Assembly (NCBI RefSeq): GCF_002355435.1 | Contig: NZ_AP017313.1 | Location: 4,092,001 to 4,156,000, forward strand | Direction of reading: 5' to 3' | Origin: Mucilaginibacter gotjawali | GTDB taxonomy: Bacteria; Bacteroidota; Bacteroidia; Sphingobacteriales; Sphingobacteriaceae | DNA length: 64,000 nt | Shown here: piece after piece, positions 17,279 to 26,783 of the stretch | Numbering within the stretch: the stretch's first letter is position 1 | Layout of the letters: each line of letters starts with the position of its first letter | Notes under the pieces: model-generated | Told to the model about the DNA's origin: nothing | The model's database searches: none | Seen by the model: only the letters and a program-made list of their open reading frames with translations | Translations under genes and position numbers: made by a program

Positions 17279-18793
17279 ATGAAAAATAAATTATTTTATA
17301 TAACAGCGCTATCTCTGCTGATATGCACAGGCTGTAAACAAAATGACCTGCCTACCAATGCTGTAACTACGGCATCATTAACAACTACACCCGATGGCTT
17401 ATTAAATGCCGTAAATGGCGCTTATGCGTTATTTAAGGATCATGTTTCTTTTGAGGGCACTACAGATGATAATAATATGTATCTGCGGCAGTATTTCCAG
17501 ATGTCGGACTTCGCGTCAGACGATGTGGTATGCGCCCAGATCACTACCGACCCGTTATTTCTTGCTTTTTCGTTGGGTTTTACCCCTACACAAACCAATG
17601 CAAGTTATTTCTGGTACATTTCCTACAAAATCATCAGTGATGCAAATACTGTAATAGAGGCCGGAAGCAAAATAAGCAGCCCAACGGCCGCGCAGCAGCA
17701 ATTGATTGGCGAATGCTATTTTTTAAGAGCTTTCTGCCACTTTAACCTGGTTCGCTTTTTTGCTGAGCCTTATACCATAAACCCCGATGCTCCCGGCATT
17801 ATATTAAGAACATCAACCACTGATCCGTCATCAAAAGCGCGTTCAAGTGTTAAAGAAGTTTATGCACAAATAATTGCTGATGGAATTAAAGCTGCATCGC
17901 TGATGAACGCGCCGCGCGGAAAAACCTATGCGAGTAAGGAAGCTGCAGAGGCCTTATTATCAAGGGTTTCATTATACGAAGGTGATAATACAAGCACCAT
18001 CACCTATAGCAACGCGGTTATTAATTCAGGGAACTTTACTGAATCAACTGCAGATGCCTATAAAACACTCTTTTCAAATGCACCGGCGAATCCTGAAACA
18101 ATATTTTGCATAGCGTTTACCACTTTGGATGATTACGGAAAATTTGGTTCAATAGCTTCTCAATATTATTCAAACGGCAACTCCGGCTGGGGTGAAGAAT
18201 ATGCTTCGCAGCCTTTACGTACGTTATATGCCCAAAATCCATCGGACGTCCGCTCCTCCTATATAGTCGACCTGGTAGATTCAACAGGTACACAGCAGTA
18301 CAAAAATGGCATTCCAATTTATTATGTAACCAAATTCTCCTTCCAGGGAGGCAGTCCTACGCTCAGCTCCCCGGTAATGTTCCGCCTGTCAGAAATGTAC
18401 CTGAACAAGGCAGAGGCAGAAGCTAAACTTGGCCAAACAGCAGCCGCGCTTGCCGATGTGGATATGATCAGGAAAAACAGGGGATTATCCGGTGCGCTTT
18501 ACAACGGCACCGTACCTTCAAATACGACTTTGTTGGATGTTGTATTAAAGGAAAGAAGGTTAGAACTGGCTTTTGAAGCCGACCGTACTTTCACAGTTTA
18601 CCGCAACAAAATGAATATGGATAAAACTTATTGGGGATACCATTTGCAGGGCTTACAAGCCAGCGACATTAATTTAAGTGTTGCACCTGCCAACTACCCT
18701 AATATGATCATCCCGTACACCAGTACCAAAATCATTTATTATATACCACAAGCCGAGATATTATCTAATCCACTGGCAACTCAAAATCCATAA
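17279..18793 (+). CDS. SusD/RagB-family glycan-binding lipoprotein
   Basis: A 504-residue surface lipoprotein that caps the SusC transporter and binds the glycan. Lipobox LLICTGC with Cys19 in the chosen ATG frame (a GTG at 17276 is less likely). The N-terminal SusD region (TTPDGLLNAVNGAYALFKD) carries TPR-like helices (QQLIGECYFLRAFCHFNLVRFFAEPY), and the RagB/SusD C-terminal half contains SSPVMFRLSEMYLNKAEAEA, ALADVDMIRKNRGL and VVLKERRLELAFEADRTF, all family hallmarks. The pair with SusC is standard, so the operon imports an oligosaccharide; the ligand cannot be predicted from this alone. Confidence 0.95.
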   Translation: MKNKLFYITALSLLICTGCKQNDLPTNAVTTASLTTTPDGLLNAVNGAYALFKDHVSFEGTTDDNNMYLRQYFQMSDFASDDVVCAQITTDPLFLAFSLGFTPTQTNASYFWYISYKIISDANTVIEAGSKISSPTAAQQQLIGECYFLRAFCHFNLVRFFAEPYTINPDAPGIILRTSTTDPSSKARSSVKEVYAQIIADGIKAASLMNAPRGKTYASKEAAEALLSRVSLYEGDNTSTITYSNAVINSGNFTESTADAYKTLFSNAPANPETIFCIAFTTLDDYGKFGSIASQYYSNGNSGWGEEYASQPLRTLYAQNPSDVRSSYIVDLVDSTGTQQYKNGIPIYYVTKFSFQGGSPTLSSPVMFRLSEMYLNKAEAEAKLGQTAAALADVDMIRKNRGLSGALYNGTVPSNTTLLDVVLKERRLELAFEADRTFTVYRNKMNMDKTYWGYHLQGLQASDINLSVAPANYPNMIIPYTSTKIIYYIPQAEILSNPLATQNP

Positions 18794-18833
18794 TTAACAG
18801 TAAAATAATTCAATTGCTATTAATGAAAATGAT

Positions 18834-19703
18834 ATGAAAAAATTTAAGTTTATATTAAGCTGTTTCTTGCTGACAGGATTTATTACCGGATTTGAAGCCT
18901 GTAAAAAGAACCCGGAGCAACCCGTAAAAGATGTGGTTTTTACAGACGTTGTAAAAAGCTACGTAGTTACCTTTTCCAACAAAACTACTGATGCAAAAGC
19001 ATTCAGATGGGATTTTGGAGACAGCACCAGCTCAACCGATGCCAATCCGGTACATACCTATACAAAAAAAGGGAAATTTGTAGCCACTTTGTATGCGACG
19101 TTAAATAACGGCCAGGTTATAAATGGTTCAACCATCATCAACGTATCAAAAAGCTCACCCATATTATTGAATGATAATTCATTAAAGGATTGGGATACCA
19201 TATCAAACGTGGTTATACCAACCGGGGCCCTGGGCGGAATTGTTCAGAAAGCTAAATTCGATTATGATAGCCAGAATGTTTATATCTACATGGAGATGAA
19301 AGGAACGGTAGCTGCAGGAAACATTTTTGACTTCTATATGGATACTGACAATGATGCCACCACTGGTTTACTTACAGGCGAGATACCGGGCGGGGGTTAC
19401 GATTACCTGCTGGAAGGCCCGATGCTTAGCGCCCCGGATGCATTGGTTCAATATCAACATACAGGGGCACAAAACGCGTTTAGTTTTAACGCACTAAGTA
19501 TCGCTGAATTTTATACTGTAGGTACGGTTCAGGACGCAGAGGGAGTTGTAAAATTCGAGATGTCACTTAGCCGCAGTAAAATTGGCGGGTTAAGCGGCAA
19601 AGCGTTGACCTTCGGTATAATTGTTAGTGATTCGGGTTGGAGTGAAGTGGGTTGGATGCCTGGACAGGGCCAAACTGCTTTAACACTTGACATCAGCCAA
19701 TAA
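18834..19703 (+). CDS. PKD-domain lipoprotein, putative surface glycan-binding protein
   Basis: A 289-residue exported protein in the SusE/F position, 40 bp after susD. The N-terminus has a hydrophobic segment ending GFEAC, a plausible lipobox with Cys23. Residues about 35-105 form a PKD domain (FRWDFGDSTSSTDANPVHTY, then KGKFVATLYATLNNG). The remaining 170 residues look like a beta-rich DOMON/CBM-type domain (FDFYMDTDNDATTGLL with an acidic, possibly calcium-binding run). By position and architecture it is probably a surface-exposed accessory that holds the glycan for SusCD. No catalytic residues are evident. Confidence 0.75.
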   Translation: MKKFKFILSCFLLTGFITGFEACKKNPEQPVKDVVFTDVVKSYVVTFSNKTTDAKAFRWDFGDSTSSTDANPVHTYTKKGKFVATLYATLNNGQVINGSTIINVSKSSPILLNDNSLKDWDTISNVVIPTGALGGIVQKAKFDYDSQNVYIYMEMKGTVAAGNIFDFYMDTDNDATTGLLTGEIPGGGYDYLLEGPMLSAPDALVQYQHTGAQNAFSFNALSIAEFYTVGTVQDAEGVVKFEMSLSRSKIGGLSGKALTFGIIVSDSGWSEVGWMPGQGQTALTLDISQ

Positions 19704-19722
19704 TAAGTTTTATACCTGATAA

Positions 19723-20835
19723 ATGGAAAGCATTATTCCGAAATCGGCTAACAGGCTCATCTCCTTAGATGTGATGCGCGGGCTTATTATGATATTGCTG
19801 GCCGGCGAAAGCTGCCTGGTATATGAGCATTTACACGCACTGCATTTAGGAGGTGCCGCCGACGGCTTGATCAACCAGTTTTTTCATGACCCGTGGCATG
19901 GCCTCCACTTTTGGGACTGCGTACAGCCGGCCTTTATGCTAATGGCGGGGGCGGCCATGTATATTTCCTATAACTCAAAACGGGCGAAAGGCATAACCTG
20001 GCAGCAAAACTTTAAACACATTGCGCTGCGGTCGGTAAAATTATTTTTACTGGGTACAGGCTTACACTGTGTTTATGCAGGCAAACTTGTTTTTGAACTT
20101 TGGAATGTGCTTACCCAGTTATCGTTTACTACCATTATCGCTTATCTGATCATCAACAGATCGTTTTGGTTCCAGTTAAGTTTCTCAATAGCCCTGCTGG
20201 TGATAACTGATGTTTTGTACCGCAATATATTAATGCCCGGGTTTGATCGGCCTTATACAGAGTTTCACAACTTTGGGGCTTATATGGATACCGTGCTGAT
20301 GGGGAAAATCAATACCGACGGGTGGGTTGCCATCAATATTATCCCAACGGCGGCACACACCATTTGGGGGGTATTGGCGGGCAAACTATTGATATCAAAA
20401 GAACCGGCCACGAAAAAGATCCAATACCTGGTAATTGCCGGCCTGGTTGGGCTGGCCTTGGGTTTTGGGCTGGATATTGCAAATATAACCCCGATCATAA
20501 AGCGGATAAGCACCAGCTCCTTTGTGCTGGCATCAGGCGGATGGGTATTGCTGCTCCTGGCTTTTCTGTATTGGTTAATCGATATAAAACACGTAAACAA
20601 ATATGCATGGATTTGTATAGTGGTGGGGGTAAACTCCATCTTTATTTACCTGTTTTTTGAAACCGCAGGCGCACAATGGTTCAACAACGCCATAGGCATA
20701 TTTGTTAAGGGATTGCTGGGCTTTACAGGCTTGCAGGCAAACCTGATTGCCGTATTTTCTGCACTGGTAACCTTATTTGCTGAATGGTACCTGTGTTATT
20801 TCCTGAGTAAGCATAAAGTGTTCATAAAAATATAA
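19723..20835 (+). CDS. HGSNAT-like transmembrane acyltransferase (DUF5009/DUF1624 type)
   Basis: A 370-residue inner-membrane protein with about ten hydrophobic segments. The signature start RLISLDVMRGLIMILL, the loop FHDPWHGLHFWDCVQPAFMLMAGAAMYIS and the late NSIFIYLFFE match the family of heparan-alpha-glucosaminide N-acetyltransferase, which moves acetyl from cytoplasmic acetyl-CoA to an amino sugar on the other side of the membrane. Such genes recur in Bacteroidota PULs. The inference is periplasmic acetylation of a glucosamine- or galactosamine-containing oligosaccharide during degradation. It is in tight operon order between the PKD lipoprotein (19 bp) and the DUF4874 protein (43 bp). 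Confidence 0.8.
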   Translation: MESIIPKSANRLISLDVMRGLIMILLAGESCLVYEHLHALHLGGAADGLINQFFHDPWHGLHFWDCVQPAFMLMAGAAMYISYNSKRAKGITWQQNFKHIALRSVKLFLLGTGLHCVYAGKLVFELWNVLTQLSFTTIIAYLIINRSFWFQLSFSIALLVITDVLYRNILMPGFDRPYTEFHNFGAYMDTVLMGKINTDGWVAINIIPTAAHTIWGVLAGKLLISKEPATKKIQYLVIAGLVGLALGFGLDIANITPIIKRISTSSFVLASGGWVLLLLAFLYWLIDIKHVNKYAWICIVVGVNSIFIYLFFETAGAQWFNNAIGIFVKGLLGFTGLQANLIAVFSALVTLFAEWYLCYFLSKHKVFIKI

Positions 20836-20878
20836 CGAACAAGGCTTACCCGCGAATTTTAACCAACAAAAAATCAAA

Positions 20879-22402
20879 ATGAAAAACTCAATCATAGTTG
20901 CTGCGCTATTATTTGCGCTGTCGTCATGCAGTAAAAAGGAAACAGTAGTTAAAACCCCTGTTGATACGTCGGCAATTGTAACGTATACCGAAAGCAGCCA
21001 GGATATAGTAAATCCCGAAAGAGGCTTTTTTCAATATGCCGAAATACACGCAAGTAATTATATTCCGCTGAGCGCAAGCCTGCTTGCGGGTTACCGCGGC
21101 AATCAAAGTATCCCGGGGGCAACTTATACAGTAGCCTGCAGTTTGGTTTATGTGGAATATGTGCTGGATAGCTTTGTTACCTCGCCGATCTCGGCCGACT
21201 TCTTAACCAAATTCGATCAGGACTGCGCCACGGCGCGAAGCGCCGGTGTAAAACTGATCCCGCGTTTTATCTATACCAACACTACGCACGGTGGCACTTG
21301 CCCCGAGCAATCAATCTGCACCCCATATGGTGATGCGACAAAGGCGGTGATATTGAATCATATCAGCCAGTTAAAGCCCTACCTGCAAAAGGATGCAGAT
21401 GTAATTGCTTGTATGCAGCTTGGTTTTATAGGCATTTGGGGAGAAAATTACTACACCGATAATTTCGGTGATGCCTCAAGCAACGGACAGGGCAAACTAT
21501 TGGACAATAACTGGCAGGACCGCATTGATGTGTTAAAGGCGCTTTTGGCGGCGTTGCCTGCTGACCGGATGGTGCAGGTCCGTATTCCGCAGCTCAAGGA
21601 AAGATATGTATATGGTATCAACGCTAATGTAAATTCTGCAGCGATGACTGATGCGGAAGCCTTTACTGAAACGGATAAAGCCCGCATTGGCTTTCATAAC
21701 GATTGCTTTTTATCGGGTACTAATGACGAGGGCACTTATTTTGACTATGGCAACTCATCAACCCCGGAAGCCGATGCTACAACAGCTTTAAGGAATTTCG
21801 AGAAGTATGATACCAAATATGTTGCGGTTGGTGGCGAAACCTGCACCAATGGCTACACCCCGCAAAATGAATGCGAGCCCACGGGCATAGCCAAATCAGA
21901 GTTTGAAAGATTTCATTACAGTTTCCTGAACGCTGTTTACAACCTCGATCTGAATAATAACTGGGTAACCGGCGGTTGTATGGACAGCATCAAACAAAAA
22001 TTAGGCTACCGGTTTGTATTGCGAAAAGCAGAATTCCCAACCTCTGCCAGCGCATCGGGCAACATCAGTGTAAATTTAACCATTGCCAATATTGGTTACG
22101 CATCGCCATACAACCCAAGGCCGGTACAATTGATCCTCCGTAATCAAACATCAGGCAATGTGTTCGTGGCTGCTTTTAAAACTGATATCCGGAAATGGTA
22201 TACCGGCACTATAAATTTACAACAGACCCTGGCATTGCCGGCGGGCATTACTGCGGGCAATTATGATGTCCTGCTAAATATGCCGGATAACGCCCCTACC
22301 CTGAATACAAACCCAAATTTCAGCATTCAATTGGCCAATAATAATACCTGGGAATCAAACACCGGCTACAATAAATTACAAGGTGTTATCGCGATAAAAT
22401 AG
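20879..22402 (+). CDS. DUF4874/DUF4832 lipoprotein, glycosidase-like
   Basis: A 507-residue lipoprotein (lipobox FALSSCS, Cys17). Residues about 40-200 follow DUF4874 (SQDIVNPERGFFQYAEIHAS, TYTVACSLVYVEYVLD, GVKLIPRFIYTN, VIACMQLGFIGIWGENYYTD). Residues about 220-480 follow DUF4832 (MVQVRIPQLKERYVYG, RIGFHNDCFLSG, and KYVAVGGETC, then a beta-sandwich end). The TIM-barrel-like N-terminal part with a GIWGE motif suggests a glycosidase, but activity is not established for this family. Probably surface or periplasmic and part of the SusCD operon; galE follows after 2 bp. Confidence 0.82.
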   Translation: MKNSIIVAALLFALSSCSKKETVVKTPVDTSAIVTYTESSQDIVNPERGFFQYAEIHASNYIPLSASLLAGYRGNQSIPGATYTVACSLVYVEYVLDSFVTSPISADFLTKFDQDCATARSAGVKLIPRFIYTNTTHGGTCPEQSICTPYGDATKAVILNHISQLKPYLQKDADVIACMQLGFIGIWGENYYTDNFGDASSNGQGKLLDNNWQDRIDVLKALLAALPADRMVQVRIPQLKERYVYGINANVNSAAMTDAEAFTETDKARIGFHNDCFLSGTNDEGTYFDYGNSSTPEADATTALRNFEKYDTKYVAVGGETCTNGYTPQNECEPTGIAKSEFERFHYSFLNAVYNLDLNNNWVTGGCMDSIKQKLGYRFVLRKAEFPTSASASGNISVNLTIANIGYASPYNPRPVQLILRNQTSGNVFVAAFKTDIRKWYTGTINLQQTLALPAGITAGNYDVLLNMPDNAPTLNTNPNFSIQLANNNTWESNTGYNKLQGVIAIK

Positions 22403-22404
22403 CA

Positions 22405-23436
22405 ATGGGAAAAAAGATATTGGTTACAGGAGGCACAGGTTACATAGGTGCGCACACAGTTGTTGAATTACAAAATAATGATTACGAGGTTATTATCGTT
22501 GATAATTTAGCAAACTCGGATATAAAGATACTCGGGCAGATAGCGTCCATCACCGGGGAAAAACCGGAATTTTTTAGATTGGATCTCCGCGATAAAAATG
22601 CAATAGCTGAAATATTAAAAATCCATCCGGATATAAAAGGCGTTATACATTTCGCTGCCTCCAAATCGGTAAGTGAATCTGTAAAAAAGCCACTGCTATA
22701 TTACGATAACAATATTTTAGCGCTGGTAAACCTGCTTAACGCTTTGGCCGGTAAGCCTGTGAATTTAGTCTTCTCTTCATCATGTACCGTTTACGGTGAA
22801 CCCGATACATTACCGGTAACAGAACTTGCTGACATAAAAAAAGCGGAATCTCCGTATGGAAATACGAAACAAATCGGTGAGGAAATATTAAAAGAAACCG
22901 CCAACGCAGTAAAAGATTTAAGCGTTATTGCGCTCAGGTATTTTAACCCTGTGGGGGCCCATCCATCGGCTTTAATCGGGGAGTTGCCGAATGGGGTACC
23001 GCAGAACCTGGTACCCTATATCACGCAAACGGCTATCGGCAAACGCGAGCAGCTAACGGTCTTCGGCGACCAGTTTGATACGCCGGATGGCAGCTGTATC
23101 AGGGATTTTATTCATGTTGTTGATTTGGCCAGGGCACATGTTGCTGCAATCAGGCGGATGGAAGCCGGGCAGGCTCATGCTGCTTTCGAGGTTTTTAATA
23201 TTGGCACAGGTCAGGGTTATTCCGTGCTGGAGCTTATCCGCACTTTTGAAAAAGTGACCGGAACACAATTGAACTATCGTATTGGCCCACCTCGCGACGG
23301 CGACATTGTAAAAATTTGGGGGGATGTGAGCCTGGCCGAAAAAGAATTGGGATGGAGAGCCGAAAATGATTTAACCAGCATGTTGTCTTCAGCATGGGCC
23401 TGGGAAAATTATATCAATAACAATCCTTTTAATTAA
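22405..23436 (+). CDS. galE: UDP-glucose / UDP-N-acetylglucosamine 4-epimerase
   Basis: A 343-residue cytosolic short-chain dehydrogenase-type epimerase interconverting UDP-Glc(NAc) and UDP-Gal(NAc). The NAD-binding TGGTGYIGAHT is at 8-18, the catalytic triad is visible as Ser124-126 (FSSSCTVYG), Tyr151 and Lys155 (YGNTK), and the sugar-binding RYFNPVGAHPS and FNIGTGQGYSVLEL blocks are intact. It lies inside the SusCD operon, 2 bp after the DUF4832 gene and 4 bp before the glycosidase. The placement suggests a galactose- or GalNAc-containing substrate whose sugar must be epimerised. Confidence 0.93.
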   Translation: MGKKILVTGGTGYIGAHTVVELQNNDYEVIIVDNLANSDIKILGQIASITGEKPEFFRLDLRDKNAIAEILKIHPDIKGVIHFAASKSVSESVKKPLLYYDNNILALVNLLNALAGKPVNLVFSSSCTVYGEPDTLPVTELADIKKAESPYGNTKQIGEEILKETANAVKDLSVIALRYFNPVGAHPSALIGELPNGVPQNLVPYITQTAIGKREQLTVFGDQFDTPDGSCIRDFIHVVDLARAHVAAIRRMEAGQAHAAFEVFNIGTGQGYSVLELIRTFEKVTGTQLNYRIGPPRDGDIVKIWGDVSLAEKELGWRAENDLTSMLSSAWAWENYINNNPFN

Positions 23437-23440
23437 TAAG

Positions 23441-25452
23441 ATGCATAAAAAACTTTATTTGGTTTTAATTTGGTTGATTGCCGGGTTTAATTTTTCTTTT
23501 GCCCAGGTTGGTTACCTGGGCAAAAAACCCGGCCTTGCTGCTATCAAAAACACAAACGGCACCATCGTTTTTGAAAACAATGTACTCGCTTTGAGTTTTG
23601 CTACCAACGGTCGTAAATTAGTTATTACCGGCTTTAAGGATAAACAAACCAACCAACTACTGTCAATTCCAAACAGCCCACTATTTTCTTTATTGCTGGG
23701 CAACAACACCGTCAATTCAAATGAATTTACGTTAGTTGGCCAAGCATCATTATCAGAAATAACCGGTGATAAAAACGCACTAAAATTTGCGGGCAAATTG
23801 TCCGGCAAAAAATTAAGTGCGGATCTGGAAGATTCAAAAACAGGACTAAAAGTTCATTGGGAAGCAACTTTGTTAAACGGGGCCAACTACCTTCGCCAGG
23901 AATTTACATTCAGCGTTGCCGATTCCGTAAAAATATCAAAGATTACGTTGCTAAAATTCCCATCGTCGTTAAGTGTTAAAAAGAAGGCACCGTGGATGGA
24001 TCCCCGCTGGTTCATAACAACATGTTCTTCGCAATTGAGCACCCGATGAGCCAAACTATGGCTGATAAATTTAGTACTTCTATTTACCTGCCGCGTTTAA
24101 ATGCTGTTTATAAATCGGCTCCGCTTACCATTTCATCAGTATGGGGCATTACGCCGCCCAATCAAATGCGTCGTGGCTTTTTACGCTATATTGAGCTTGA
24201 AAGGGCAGTGCCCTATCGCCAGATGTTGCATTACAACTCATGGTTTGACATTTCGTGGGATGACCGTAAACTCAGCGACTCGGTTTGTCTTGACCGTATA
24301 AAAGGGTTTAAAGATAGCCTGGTAGATAAACGCAAAGTAAAACTTACCGCATTTTTATTTGATGATGGCTGGGACGACAATAAAACTTTATGGCAATTTA
24401 ATACAGGTTTTCCTCGTGGCTTCAGCAAAATAGCAGCAGCAACTAAAGATGCCAGTTCAACACTGGGAGTTTGGATCTCACCATGGGGAGGTTACGATGA
24501 GCCGAAAATACAGCGTATAAATTACGGAAAGGCACAAAACCCGCCTTTTGAAACCAATGAAAATGGATTTTCATTAACGGGGCCTAATTATTATAAACGA
24601 TTCAGGGCTGTAACCACCTCATTTATTAAAGACTACAATATCAGCATGTTTAAGTTTGATGGTGTTGGGGCGGGTAACGGTGCAAGTGGCGCCAGCATAA
24701 CTTATCAAAAAGATATCGAAGCTTTTTTAAAGCTGATTACTGGGTTGCGTGATGAGAAGCCTGACCTCTACCTGAGTTTAACCGTTGGCACATGGCCATC
24801 TGTTTACTGGTTAAAATATGGCGATGCGATCTGGCGGGCCGGTGAAGATACAGGGCTTGGCGGCGAAGGCCCGAAGCGCCAGCAATGGATCACTTATAAA
24901 GACGGGCAGGCTTATACCAATATTGTTAAAAGAGCGCCCTTATTTCCGTTAAATTCCATTATGTATCACGGCGTTTGCATTGCGGATAATGGATTGCCCG
25001 GAACATTGGAAATGGACGACAAGAATATCAGTGATGAGATCTGGGCTTTTTTTGGCACAGGTACCGGCTTGCAGGAGTTGTATGTTAATCCGCATAAATT
25101 AAATTCAGCCAATTGGGATTGCATACGTAATGCTGCAAATTGGTCGCGGGCTCATGCTGAACAAATGGCAGATATCCATTGGGTAGGTGGCGACCCGTTA
25201 AAGGGCGAAGTTTATGGTTATGCAGGCTGGGCCGATAAAAAAGCTGTACTTACGCTGAGAAACCCCACATCTCATTCAAAAACATTTATTTTAGACGTTA
25301 AAAAAGTGTTTGACTTACCTGGTGGATACACTGCGGGGTACAGTTTTTCTGACGCAAAGTCAGGCTCAGGGTCGACTATGTATCGCGGAAAAAGGTTTAC
25401 AGTAAAATTGGCCCCTTTTGAAGTTAAAACAATGAATGCAAGCCAGTTATAA
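23441..25452 (+). CDS. Clan GH-D-like glycosidase (GH36/GH27-type fold), frameshifted
   Basis: Two frames together make one ~670-residue secreted enzyme. Frame one (from ATG 23441) gives a signal peptide (to FNFSFAQ) and an N-terminal beta domain up to SVKK. The second frame continues EGTVDGSPLVHNNMFFAIEHP and carries the barrel: LTAFLFDDGWDD, TLGVWISPWGGYDEP, the likely nucleophile motif SMFKFDGVGAG, DAIWRAGEDTG and a C-terminal beta domain. The join is the A run 23978-23982; one extra A restores the frame exactly. The KFDG motif and layout resemble alpha-galactosidase/alpha-N-acetylgalactosaminidase families; the exact GH family is uncertain. Either a sequencing indel, a recent mutation or, less likely, -1 frameshifting. 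Last gene of the SusCD operon. Confidence 0.75.
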
Positions 25453-25500
25453 ATACAATACAGATTAATAATATTAGTGTGTGTGTTAATTTTCAACCAA

Positions 25501-25534
25501 TGTGTACGGACACGCAAAAATTATATTATATTTG
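25501..25534 (+). promoter_or_regulatory. LacI-type operator 3 plus -7 box, upstream of the kinase operon
   Basis: Operator TGTGTACGGACACGCA at 25501-25516, -7 box TATATTTG at 25527-25534, ATG at 25591. Same orientation and similar spacing as operators 1 and 2. Confidence 0.75.
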
Positions 25535-25590
25535 TATCATCATATTTTTATAAAACAAAAACAAGCGTAAACCAGGTTTAAAAAACATAT

Positions 25591-26754
25591 ATGAATAGCA
25601 GCGCAATGCTTTATGATTTTGCAGGCATCATTGCACAATTTAATACTGAAGAGGGCGATTTCGAAATATCAGGTTTTGGATCAGGACACATAAATGATAC
25701 TTACCTGGTAAAAAATCCCGGAAGTGAACATCCGGGCTATTTGCTTCAAAAGATAAATAGTTTTGTATTCAAAAATATCGGCGGTTTAATGAACAACATG
25801 CTCTATGTTGTAAACCATTTAAAACAAAAAATAAGCGAAACAGGCGGCAATCCTGATAAAGAAGTATTAACACTTATCCCTACAAAAAAAGGCAAGTATT
25901 ATTACAAAGATCAACAGGACAATTACTGGCGGATGACTTGCTTTTTAGCCGACACCAAAAGCTATGACCTGGTTACTACCAAACAACAAGCCTACCAGGG
26001 CGGCGTGGCTTTCGGCAGGTTCCAATATCTTTTATCCGATCTGGACCCGGCATTGCTGATCGATACTATTCCAGACTTTCTGAATATTGAAAAACGCTTG
26101 TTTGATTTCAGGAAAGCTATAGAAGGTGATACCGCCGGCAGGTTAAAGGAGGTTAAAGAAGAAGTTGATTTTCTGAACAGCCGGGCTACGGCCATGAATG
26201 AGATCCCGAAATTAGGGCGAGCGAATATTTTACCCCTGCGCATTACCCATAACGACACTAAATTTAACAATATACTGCTTGATAAGGAGGGTAATATTCA
26301 GTGTGTAATTGATTTAGATACGGTAATGCCCGGCTACATAGCTTTTGATTTTGGTGATGCCATCCGCACCATCATCAATACCGCTGCTGAAGACGAGGCT
26401 GATTTAAATACTATACAATTAAATATCCCGCTGTTTACAGAGTTTACCAAAGGTTATTTGAGTGAAACAAGGTCATTCCTTACCGAAGCTGAATTAAAAT
26501 CGCTGATGATGGGTGTGTTATTGTTACCCTACATGCAGGCAGTGAGGTTCCTGACGGATTACCTGGAGGGCGACGTTTATTATAAAACGCACTTTGCCGG
26601 CCATAATTTACAGCGCACCCACGCACAGATACAACTGTTTAAAATACTTGAGCTGAACAAGACGGAGCTGGAGAATATTCTTCAAACCGAGTGGAACAAT
26701 TTAAAACCCGGGGCTATACTAAATGCACCGGTAATAAAACAAGATGCCTTATAA
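25591..26754 (+). CDS. N-acetylhexosamine 1-kinase-like phosphotransferase (NahK-like)
   Basis: A 387-residue cytosolic kinase of the aminoglycoside/choline-kinase fold. Seen: nucleotide loop GFGSGHINDTYLV (28-40), Lys54 in LLQKIN, the catalytic loop LRITHNDTKFNNILLD with Asp222, and the metal-binding VIDLDTVMPGYIAFDFGD (Asp241, Asp243). The HND-x-K-x-NN signature and overall plan match N-acetylhexosamine 1-kinase, which makes GlcNAc-1-P or GalNAc-1-P. Its neighbours (phosphomutase and NagB-PIG-L fusion) are the enzymes needed to carry GlcNAc-1-P into glycolysis. It has its own operator and promoter. Other APH-like sugar kinases cannot be excluded. Confidence 0.82.
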   Translation: MNSSAMLYDFAGIIAQFNTEEGDFEISGFGSGHINDTYLVKNPGSEHPGYLLQKINSFVFKNIGGLMNNMLYVVNHLKQKISETGGNPDKEVLTLIPTKKGKYYYKDQQDNYWRMTCFLADTKSYDLVTTKQQAYQGGVAFGRFQYLLSDLDPALLIDTIPDFLNIEKRLFDFRKAIEGDTAGRLKEVKEEVDFLNSRATAMNEIPKLGRANILPLRITHNDTKFNNILLDKEGNIQCVIDLDTVMPGYIAFDFGDAIRTIINTAAEDEADLNTIQLNIPLFTEFTKGYLSETRSFLTEAELKSLMMGVLLLPYMQAVRFLTDYLEGDVYYKTHFAGHNLQRTHAQIQLFKILELNKTELENILQTEWNNLKPGAILNAPVIKQDAL

Positions 26755-26783
26755 AAATCATCATTTACCTATCCTACTTACCT

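Noticed and set aside
23970..24000. Programmed -1 frameshift site
   Set aside because: The heptamer is T-AAA-AAG, not A-AAA-AAG, and I see no convincing stem downstream; a missing base is simpler.
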